Assembly (NCBI GenBank): GCA_022393335.1
Contig: JAJEKB010001010.1
Coordinates: 1-64,000, forward strand
Reading direction: 5' to 3'
DNA length: 64,000 bases
DNA from: Macrotrachela quadricornifera
Taxonomy: Eukaryota > Rotifera > Eurotatoria > Philodinida > Philodinidae
This document shows, piece by piece, positions 12,062-21,738 of the stretch (position 1 is the stretch's first letter; each line of letters begins with the position of its first letter). A program made the translations under genes and the position numbers. The notes beneath the pieces were generated by a model that saw only the letters and a list, made by a program, of their open reading frames with translations, was not told where the DNA came from and did no database searches.

Positions 12062-13038
12062 CTGAATATAATTATATGAGTGTATTCATTTCTTTTTAAT
12101 TCAGAGCAATACTACGTTTTCTTTTTTCTTTTATCTTTGGTGATTGCAATTTATTAAATGTATAAAGAGTGTTAATATCTGACGATTTCTTTTTCTCTAC
12201 TACTTTATGTTATTATGATTAATGTACATAAAACAACGAACATTATAGAGATTCTTCGTGAAAAAAAAATTTTGTATCTTATTTCATGTTTTATGTGCCT
12301 ATCTCCTTTTCTTTTTATACATTGGCATTCGTTTACTCCTTGTGTGTGTTTGTTGTTCGTTTCCGTGAACAGTTTGTTTTGAAAAATAAACGAAAAAATA
12401 AGAAAAAAAATAAAATGCGATAAATTTTATTAAAAATCATTTTATGGATAAAGAACGAGCTATTTTTTAGTAGATTTTGCTTTCTACTAAAGAAAACAAA
12501 ATACGAACATTATGGTGAATAATATTGGGCCATATAATAAAATCTTTTCGTATTACATCTATATTATAATTGATTCTAGAAATCATGATATGAATATTTC
12601 AAAAAAATGATGTTGACCATCTTTGATGTGACACTAATTAAATACTCTTACAGAAAATTCGAAGGGGTTCGTGAAAGCAATAGGATTCTTTATTGTTATT
12701 ATTATTTTTGGTTTTTAGGCAAAGCATCTTGCTGTAGCTTTCAATTTTAATTATGTGTATAAATTCCCTAGAAGTTTAATAATTATTGTTTTGCAAATCT
12801 AAAATCATACTGTTCATTTTGGACGAATTGATATTGATTTTTCGGTTTTTAGCAAAATTACAGTTAAATTTTTGTAAACGATCGTTGAAAATTTGTCTTT
12901 ATTTATTGCTGATATACTAAAATAAGCGTTGATTGACATATTTGTATGATTTAGTAGAAATCATATATATACAAAAATTATTGAAAACAAAATATGATAT
13001 AAAAAGTTTTCAAACGAGATATTGGATATGCAGTATCA
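12062..13038. other. 3' flank of RETREG and intergenic, no gene recognised
   Basis: AT- and T-rich sequence with several AATAAA-like sites (around 12385-12415) that could end the RETREG transcript. No coding frame. Confidence 0.45.
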
Positions 13039-13395
13039 TCATGAAGTCAATGGTTTCGTTATTGGTTTCATAAATGACTGTTGTTTGATATTAGTATTGT
13101 TATTACTGTTTATCACATCAATCGTATTTTTTTGCATTAAATCAAATGAAACATCAGGTTTGCGATCTTCCTTAATGACTGCTTCCTCCCAAGCAGGACA
13201 AATCAAAGTGTTTTCATGTGGTTCATGCTTCATCATACTGTTTTTCATGCTATTCATAGTATAATTGCTTTGTCCGATGATAAAACTGCGACCAATTCTT
13301 GAAATCAATTGACAAGCGTAAGACTGCTGCATGATATTTGATAATTGTTGTCCAATTACATTTGAGTACTTATATACAACAGAAAAAAATTTTAA
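13039..13395 (-). CDS. Doubtful ORF or lone exon, unknown product
   Basis: An open minus frame runs from about 13395 (an acceptor-like TATAAG lies just before it) to a TGA at 13039, with the first ATG at 13330-13332 (97 residues from that ATG). The translation is hydrophilic and mixed in composition (HEPHENTLICPAWEEAVIKE), more protein-like than the overlapping plus-strand frame at 13022-13264, which is just hydrophobic. No family is recognised and no partner exons were found. It may be a last exon, a small gene, or a remnant of an old one. Confidence 0.25.
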   Translation of the reverse strand, partial: LKFFSVVYKYSNVIGQQLSNIMQQSYACQLISRIGRSFIIGQSNYTMNSMKNSMMKHEPHENTLICPAWEEAVIKEDRKPDVSFDLMQKNTIDVINSNNNTNIKQQSFMKPITKPLTS

Positions 13396-15157
13396 TATTT
13401 ACTTTTGGTGTTAGTGTATGCATGTTACCTATTGTATTACATAGGCTTACTTTCTTATCGCGCGTTTATGGGCGTATTCAATAGAATAAAAAAAAGTACA
13501 TTGACTTGACTCATTGTATCTCAAAAAAGACAAAGTAGTTTTATCAATGACATGAAAGCTAATTTTTCTTTTGTACATCCATTCTAATAATAACAAAAAT
13601 AATCATTTCAATGCAAAAGAGCATGCAAATGTTTGATTATATCGTTCATTATAATGATACAAATAGTCTAGTAGAAAAATGGTACAATTGCAACAGGTGA
13701 TTTACTACAGAATATGTCGTGAAGTCCGGCACATATCCTTTGTCGTACATTACGCTGTATCTACTTACGTATGATTTTGTATGACTAACTATTTCATTTA
13801 AGTTGAGATGAATTGAAATTTAAAATAATTGCATACATGTATCAAGTGAATTAGATACTGGATAGAATAAAAAAATATACTCTTGTCTGCAGAAGAATTA
13901 TAACCCAAATATGAAATCTACTAAAACCTATGAATTATTAGAGTTTTGATATTCAGAGTTAGTGTCGTGAATCCCATACAGATACATATATCTAAAGAAA
14001 AAAGATTGATTGAACTAGGGATGATAATAAATGGATTATTCATATTAATGAAGTATTTCAAATAAATTTCTTCAACTAAAGTACTATAATTGTGTCTCCT
14101 TTTCATTCACAGTTCTACGGTTAAATATTTTTTTCTAATTTCACTATCGCATCTTGACTGTGCCTTCCAGTGAAGATCATATAAACTCCTCCTCTACATA
14201 GTTATGGTATTTATGTGATTCCTCTTGTCTTCTTTTCATACTACAGATTATGTTTGCATATAGAGAATTTTTTGTGTTATTGGTATATCCATCTAAAAAA
14301 GGTTGCTTTATACCTATGATTTAATCATATGGAATAAATGATGATTAAATTGTGTAACAGAAAAACGATCAATAACTATAGATTGATTGAAAACGAATTA
14401 GTATAAAAAATAAAACTATCTTTCGAAAAAAGTTTGTTGAAGGAACTACTCAAAAACGATGGATCTTTTATAATAGACCAGTATAACTAGAGATGAGACA
14501 GTCTATAAAACAAAACTAAAAAAACTTGGCTACATATTCAATATTCTTATAAACAAACGCTAAAATTCGTGAAGTCTTGCAAGTACTTATAGAAGTTGTA
14601 GAGAATTGACATTTATGTTTTTAGTAATAATACTAATAATGCGAATGACTCATGTAAACAATTCTGTTAACTGTGAAAACTATTGAACCCCAGATATCAT
14701 TTCGTCCTTCATGTGAGTGTTATTCATGGTAAAGATAAGAGAGATAGAAGAAAAAATGATGTCATCATATTTTATCTATGTTAAATTTATGTTGTATTTA
14801 AATGTTTATTTTCGTATTTCTTTCTGCTTGTCGTATTATTTTCATAGTAAAAGATATTTTGTCTGTCATCTGAGAAGAATTCTATTGTATGTAAATTCTC
14901 TATTGAGATAGATGCCGTCATATTCACTATAAAGAGAAAAAATCCGCCTCAGATTCCCTCCTTCTATAATACGACAGCGTAAATTATCAAATGAATCTTA
15001 TTTACGAAAATGAGTGATTGCGCTATTAATTTTTCTCTACTATATCATGCGACAAAAGCAAAAAACAAAGGATTATAAATAGGAATGAAATGAGTAGATA
15101 TATCTAAATGCGACTTAAATAAGTTTTTTTGTTTTACATCATGTCTATTACTTTTAC
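13396..15157. other. Intergenic, no gene recognised
   Basis: AT-rich, full of stops in all frames. Short frames (13921-14106, 14717-14911) show no coding character. A small upstream exon of the following membrane protein could hide here. Confidence 0.4.
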
Positions 15158-15217
15158 AGTGAAACAAAAGACATTACAACTTTCTGGACGCTTCATCCGT
15201 ATGCAATAATTACCGTG

Positions 15218-16012
15218 ATGTTATCGTATAATGCTTATGTAGCAATTTTATTTGGTTCAATTTTCTTTATTATCTTAGTTGGAGGTATTATTTTACTGAA
15301 ACTATCCCTTCAAAGACTGGTTCTACTACTTGAATCGGTATTTCGTTTTAAGCAAGTACGAAATATTGGTAACGACTATATTGTCATCGATGTATGTGAT
15401 GATAAATTTGAATTATCCACAACAATATTTAGTCGTCTTCCCTTTGTATTTGCACTCGGTATGTGTCTACTAGTTGCCATTTTAGTATTTATCGAAGGAT
15501 GCATATTTTCAACACGACATGTATATTCAACTAAAGTATGTTCAGTACGAACACCAAATTGTTATTTATTCAGATCACATCTTACATCATTCAAACCATT
15601 GTATGAATTCGTTTGTAAACCTGATGAACCAGTTATTCCATCTAATATGTCTGCAAATTTTGCTGTATGTTATGGTTTCGTTCTTCCAGATCAATCAGCC
15701 ATTGATATTCTCAATCAGCTTGGCGTTTGCACAGGTATTCTATCGATGGTTGAATATCTTTATCCACTTGCTTATAAATTTGCACGTCAAAAATATGGAC
15801 GTATTTGTCTGTTTGTACTTCTTTGTATAATGGTAATCCTACAAATTGTTATTCTAACGGTACAATTGAATATTTCATTTATGACAGTTATTTTACTAAC
15901 ATTAACCGAGGTTTTGCTTCTCAACATATTTCTTTTACATTACAGAAAAGTAAAAACTCCTGCCAATCTAAGTCGAGTAGGATCATATATAGAATTGAAA
16001 GATTTTACTTAA
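15218..16012 (+). CDS. Multi-pass membrane protein of unknown family
   Basis: A single open exon of 264 residues from the ATG at 15218. Hydrophobic segments lie near residues 8-30, 71-94, about 160-180 (weaker), 195-216 and 218-242. Between segments 2 and 3 is a polar loop with five or more Cys and an N-glycosylation-type NMS site, so it probably faces outward or the lumen. The C-terminus (LHYRKVKTPANLSRVGSYI) is basic and probably cytosolic. The frame stays open upstream to an acceptor-like CTTTTACAG at about 15151-15159, and the extra residues (DITTFWTLHPYAIITV) look protein-like, so an upstream exon may exist and the true start may lie further 5'. I do not recognise the family. Confidence 0.6.
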   Translation: MLSYNAYVAILFGSIFFIILVGGIILLKLSLQRLVLLLESVFRFKQVRNIGNDYIVIDVCDDKFELSTTIFSRLPFVFALGMCLLVAILVFIEGCIFSTRHVYSTKVCSVRTPNCYLFRSHLTSFKPLYEFVCKPDEPVIPSNMSANFAVCYGFVLPDQSAIDILNQLGVCTGILSMVEYLYPLAYKFARQKYGRICLFVLLCIMVILQIVILTVQLNISFMTVILLTLTEVLLLNIFLLHYRKVKTPANLSRVGSYIELKDFT

Positions 16013-17292
16013 ATTTAAATTAACGAATTGTTTGTGAATATTAAATTTCTATAATTCAAATAAAAATCATTGCATTCACTGTGCTACATATTAACTTTTC
16101 ACGATGGTCAAAACGATATTCACTATTTTCTTTTCAATGTTTACTCGAATTTTTATCGCTACATCAGCCTTCTGATCATTCAGATCCTTTATTATTACTT
16201 TGTAATTAACTGTTCGATATATTTTAAAAAAAGATCCAGTCGCTTCAGTCTTTAATAATCATGACAACAAATATATTAGATCTTTTTATAAATTCGTTGC
16301 CATTAATATTAGTTCTGTTGCTCTGTTTTTCTAAGAATGTATCAGAATAAATATTTATGAAGTTGTAGTTAATGGTTTAGATAATCAGTTAATCACGAAG
16401 ATGAAAAGAATCTAATTGAATATCGAAAAAATAACTGTGCCTATTGTTTTTTTAACACTAAGAGAATGTGATTTCTGTATTGCAGCGACAAGTACTACTT
16501 ATTCGAGTGTTGATACATATGATCTTTAACAATAAAAACTTATTAGTTTCATCTTTCAAATAGAAAAAAGATTTGGATTAAATTTGATTTATAATGAAAT
16601 TGTGTACATTTGTAAAGTGATCATGACTTTTGAGACAACTTGTATATGAGTATTTTCTATATAATTTGTGATGATTTTGTCTAAGACATTTATGACTCAT
16701 TTTGACCAGTAATGCACTTCGTTTCCATAGTAACAGTTTTTCTTATTGCTTCAATAAGCATTTTTCAGAAGACTAATATCTAAATTAATCAAGAACAAGC
16801 AAATATAAAATAATTTCTATTTGTCTCATGACTTACAAGTGATAATAGTTAGTATCGAATAGATAATAATCTTTCTATTCTTTACAATTTCTTTGTCAAA
16901 CAAAAATTTTAAAATTTAACCTCGTTTCCTGAGCTTGCACAAGATGTCAAAGTTTATAGATAAGTTTTCGCAGTTACTGTTATGGATGAAGGTCTTACAC
17001 AGAGGTAGATGTTGAATTTATTGTTTATAGAAGTAGTAATTCCACTTGTAAGCAGCTTACTTCTCTATAACTTGCATCTTATTATAAACCATTATACTAT
17101 TCATACTAAAACAACTGAATAGGCTTACAATCGGAGTAAATATGAACGACAGAAGCAAATCATTGATCATATAATTCATAATAATAAGTTTTTTTGATGA
17201 ATTCATATTTATTTTAATCGAAAGAGTTATTATATTTGGTATTGTAAAGATTTATAATCATATTTAATGTCTTCAGATACCAGATGAGATGA
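16013..17292. other. Intergenic, no gene recognised
   Basis: AT-rich 3' flank of the membrane-protein gene and spacer up to an inverted-repeat element. No coding frame or structured RNA was seen. Confidence 0.45.
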
Positions 17293-17300
17293 CTATATAC

Positions 17301-18126
17301 AAGATTGAAAATACTATTATTCCAGGGAGGTATCACTATAATTTCAAATATAAAGCATAATGAATTTTATATCAAATGAAAATTCGTCAAAAATGGGGTT
17401 TATTAATACTTAATAGTGAGGGTTATGAAAAATTTTTAACATTGAACTTAGGAAAATTGTCAGAACTTTGATAGGTTTTTTTGGATGGAAAAGTAAGGTG
17501 CCAGTGATTCAAAAGTGGAGTAAAATTTTTTTTTCAGATATTTTTACATAGTTCGATTGAGCTCGTCCAGTTTTACAAAACTGTCTATGTTAAAGGACTT
17601 TTAAATAGTTCTTGGGTTAAAACGCACTGAAAACTGTCTAAACAATGTACAAAAAAGCTCATATTTTATACACTTTCTATAGGAGAAAAAATGGTCTTTT
17701 TTTAACACTAAATTCAACTGTTGTTCATTAGTATTCTTATGTAAGATATTTGAAACATGGTCAAACGATGCAGCGTGAAAAATTGTATGAAATGAGTATC
17801 TCTTATAACGCTTGAAAGAGTAAAAATAATCAAAAAAAAGCTAATTTTATAGAAACATCGAACATTTTTTCTTCCATATTAAATGAGTTGTTTTAAAAAA
17901 AATATTTTACTTCATTTTTGAATTACTCACGTCTTACTTTTTCACTACAACACACCTATCAAATTTCTGAAAGTTTCTTAAGTTCGACTTTAAAAGTTTT
18001 TCGTAGTCTTCACTATTTAGTGTTAATAAACCCCATTTTTGACAAGCTTTCATTTTGATATAAAAATCATTATGTTTTCTGTTTGAAACTATAGAGATAT
18101 CCTCTGGAATAATATTATTTCTAACC
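17301..18126. mobile_element. hAT-like non-autonomous element (MITE) with 8-bp target duplication
   Basis: Long terminal inverted repeats of about 230 bp: the left arm 17301-17540 pairs with the right arm about 17890-18126. Both arms share, in opposite orientation, AATGGGGTTTATTAA followed by a CTTAAATAGTGA-like stretch, and TATTATTCCAG near the tips. The 826-bp unit is flanked on both sides by CTATATAC (17293-17300 and 18127-18134), an exact 8-bp duplication. Eight-bp duplications are typical of hAT transposons. The roughly 350-bp centre has no coding frame. The arms differ by scattered substitutions, so the copy is not very recent. Confidence 0.85.
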
Positions 18127-18134
18127 CTATATAC

Positions 18135-18608
18135 TTAATCCATGGCATCATATGATTTGTTCCGTATTTTAATCAGGGTAGGCATATATAATATATAATG
18201 TATGAGAGAGAGATCAAGTGTAGAAATAAAGTTAGATTATGTATTCTGTCAAGTATATTTTTTTCTTTGATGTCATGCTTTCTCTTTTATTTAATGCTCC
18301 GTCAAATGTAGAAGATTCTGTATACCTTTTTTTACGTGTATAATGACGTACTGATAAATTATTTCATTTCTCCACGAGATGTATAGTTACTTTCTCTTTT
18401 GCTTTTTGAAAATGAAAAGAAAGTAGAACTCTTTTGATTTTATTTCTTTGTAAAAGAAAGAGAAAAATGGAAGAATGATTCTCTATTTTACTATTAAGAG
18501 TAATCACATTTTTTTTCTTTTTTTACTTATAGGCAAAAGTTTGACAACAGTTTTTTATGATAGCCTTATATTTACAATGATATAAATTGTTCTTATTAAT
18601 AAAATACA
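18135..18608. other. 5' flank of the alpha/beta hydrolase gene
   Basis: T-rich spacer with no coding evidence. It contains GA-rich stretches near 18205-18215 and an acceptor-like ACTTATAG ending near 18532, about 75 nt before the hydrolase ATG. Confidence 0.45.
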
Positions 18609-19821
18609 ATGCCACAAGTAACAACAACCGTACCGACTATCGAATATGAAACAACAATTTTTACATTAAAAACAGACAAACTTGGTCCAAATAAAGCTAC
18701 TTTATTACATGCTAGATCAACGAATAATAATAGTCAGTTTTATAAAGTTATTCTCTATTTACATGGATATTTTGATTATTACTTCCAGTAAATAATAAAT
18801 ATTTAGTTTTATTGAATTTTTACATTATTTTTTTTTCAGTGATCACCTATGTTTACAATTTTTGGAACATGGTTATGATTTTTTTGCATTAGATTTACGT
18901 AAATGTGGTCGATCAATTATTTCACCTGACCAAAATGAATATAAACATTATTGTAATGATCTTCATGAATATGATGAAGAAATTACACTTTCAATCGAAC
19001 ATATAATCAAAGAAGCTAAGAACAAAGTTAAAAAATTGATACTTTTAGGACATTCAACAGGTAACAAAATTTGAATATAAAATTCTACAAATTTTTTTTA
19101 TAATAAATAGGAGGTCTTATTGTCAGTTTATATGCATCATCAGGTTCAAGATATCATGATGTTGATGCAATTATTCTCAATAGTCCTTATTTAACTGCAT
19201 TAGATACATCTTTAGTAGAATCAATATTATTAAGCATGCTTATGAAGTTACGCTTATCTAAAGATTTGGATGATAAGTAATATATTTATCATATTTAAAT
19301 AAAAATCAATCAGATAAGAAAAAAATAATAATCTCGTGTTTTAGTTGGTATTATCGATCAATACATGCCTCTCACAGAGGTGAATGGAATTATGATTTAA
19401 GTAAAAAACCAGTTGATAAAGTTCGAATACATGGTCCAACATTTGCTGCTATACGTCAAAGTCAAGAAGATCTTATAAGACAAGGTTCTTGTATAAAATG
19501 TCCTGTTCTTTTTATGTGTTCAAATCGTTCAATAAAACCCGATAAGACATGGCGTGATGAATATGAAGAAGGTATAAGAACTCTTGTAATATTCTTTTTT
19601 CTAACAAATATATTTTTTGTTTAGCTGATCTTGTACTCAATGTAACTACAATGCGACGTGCTGCATCTACCATTGGTCAACAAGTGACATTTTATGAAAT
19701 TGAAAATGCTATACATGATATTTTTTTATCAAAGCCAGCAGTTCGTGAAAAAGCATTCAATTTAATGTTTCGATGGCTCAAACATCTTGAAGATGATTGG
19801 ATAATATCCATTAACACCTAA
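18609..19821 (+). CDS. Bacterial-type alpha/beta hydrolase (S33, lysophospholipase-like)
   Basis: Five exons: 18609-18787, 18840-19060, 19111-19276, 19345-19571, 19625-19821; 329 residues. It is a predicted serine hydrolase of the lysophospholipase/serine-aminopeptidase S33 group; its substrate is unknown. Visible: LYLHGYFDYYFHDHL (oxyanion-hole region, about 50-63), YDFFALDLRKCGRS (72-85), nucleophile elbow GHSTGG with Ser132, NSPYLTALD, a candidate acid in the EEADLVLNV stretch, and catalytic His in ENAIHDIFLS. The HSTGG elbow with DLRKxGRS and AxHDxFLS is the pattern I know from bacterial and fungal members; animal monoglyceride lipases have GHSMGG. Four ordinary short introns show it sits in the host genome. 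Its stop is 66 bp from the stop of the convergent THOC3 gene. Confidence 0.88.
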
Positions 19822-19887
19822 TAAGCAATTTTTTTTTGTAATATTTTATTTCTTAATACAATATATAACAAATAACAACATAGTACA

Positions 19888-21421
19888 TCAATCGAGTACA
19901 CCAAATAGACGTACACTGCCTGAATCATCATCTTGAACATAAGCAAGAACGGATACTTTTGGATGCCAAGCGACTGCTAATGTTTGTGCATCACACTTTA
20001 ATGCATAGACACGTTCTCCTAAAATAATAATAATCGTTTTTAAAATTATATTTTCTTGATTAGAAAAAAAAGAATACCAGTATCAACTTTAGCAATTTCT
20101 ATATAAGGATCTTCTGAGGCTAATGCAAGTAATTGTGATTGACAACCAAAACTAAGACCACGTACAGCCCATTCAATTCTATTAATAAAAATGAACATGA
20201 TATATTTATTATATATATAAATTAAACTAACCTTGTAAGAACAGTAAGACAAACAAGTTGAGCAACATCCCATATTGATGCTGATGCATCAGCAGCACCA
20301 ACTGCAAAATATTTTCCTGTTGTATCAAATTCTAGACAAATACAATTGCCTGTATGTGCTGTTAGACAATGTAATTCTTCTAATGGTTTATCTTTTTCTT
20401 TTTGAATGCCAGGTGCACTAATTAGAAAATAAATCATTTATCTATATTAAATCTTATATCAACTATTTATATACTCGAAAAATACAACTGAACCATGTCC
20501 AGTAGTAATAGCAAATAGATTGCCTGATCGATCCCAAGATATTTCATTAACTTCGTAACGAAACTGTTCTTCACGTATGATTCTATATTAAAAAAAAAGA
20601 AGAAGAAGAAACAGTTTTCATATCTCCACGTTATTTTTATAGATAAAATAAAACTAACTTTGAAGATTTAACATCGATAAATGTAATTAAATCATCTTTA
20701 TTACCAACAGCTAATGTTGTACCATCAGGTGACCAAGCTAGATTAATATTTTCTCCTAAAAATATAATAATAATTTATTTCTTAGATAATATAAAATTCA
20801 CCAAAGAAAAAAAAACAACTTTATTTCTCACCTTTTGTTTCTATTGTTGCACTAGAACGATCTGCTCTTGTATCAAATATTTTAACTAGTCGATCTCCAC
20901 TTGCTGTTGCTACATAATGTGAAAGAGATGGATGCCATGCAAGTTGATTTATTTCTTCTCCATGTTCACGATATGTACGATCTTTTATCTATTAAATATA
21001 TACATATACATATATTTTATGTTATTATAATACATCTCGTATAATATCTAATAGAATCATCATCAAGATCGATAGTATCAGTGATTCATTTATATCCTAA
21101 TATAATTAAATAGAATCCGAAATTGATTGATAGAATTTTCAATAAAATTCATATTTGTATCTTGATTTTTTGATTCTTAAATATATTTCTTTAATATTTT
21201 TTCTCATAGTATACATTATCGATTTTCAATCTCTTACCTACCATTGAACCTTTTCCATCATATGCAAATATGACAACACTTTTATCTAAAGATCCACTTG
21301 CTAGACGACTTCCATCAACATTCCAATCTATTGTATGAACTTTTCCACTATCTGTTCGATAACTTTTATTTTTTGTATTACCATTAAATAAAGATTGAAA
21401 TGTTTCCAATGTTGTTGTCAT
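19888..21421 (-). CDS. THOC3: THO complex subunit 3 (WD40 repeat mRNA-export factor)
   Basis: Seven exons on the minus strand: 21238-21421, 20832-20981, 20659-20755, 20475-20582, 20232-20417, 20078-20178, 19888-20018; 318 residues. THOC3/TEX1 is a WD40 propeller in the THO/TREX complex that couples transcription to mRNA export. Matches to the family include KVHTIDWNVDGSRLASGS, HGEEINQLAWHP, ENINLAWSPDGTTLAVGNKD, YEVNEISWDRSGN, NCICLEFDTTGKYFAVGAAD and the last-blade VAWHPKVSVLAYVQDDD. Length is slightly below human (351), mostly from a shorter N-terminus. Exon 2 uses an AAAAG acceptor at 20982-20983 rather than the nearer TATAG; only this choice keeps the frame. An acceptor-like TATATAG touches the ATG directly (21422-21423). 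Confidence 0.92.
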
Positions 21422-21738
21422 CTATATACGAAAAACAAACAAACAAACAAAACAAAAAATCCTTTCTTGATTTCAAACAATCATTATGTGGTTGCTTTTT
21501 TTTTCAGCGAAGCATACATTGACAAAAGTCAAATTAATAATGAACAAAGACAAAAAAAAGAAGAAAAGGAAAGATAGGTTGTAGAGAATAACACACAATA
21601 CACACTCACAAAAAAAAAATTGTACACACTTTTTTTTTAATGTCAATAGTATGAAAAAGAAACACTATTTCACTAGTGTGCAAATAAGAACAGCAAATAT
21701 AAAGTTTTTTTTTCTTTTGTATGATCTTATGTAATCGT

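Noticed and set aside
13022..13264. 80-aa hydrophobic plus-strand frame
   Set aside because: Its hydrophobicity follows from T-rich codons opposite a more protein-like minus frame; no start context or family.
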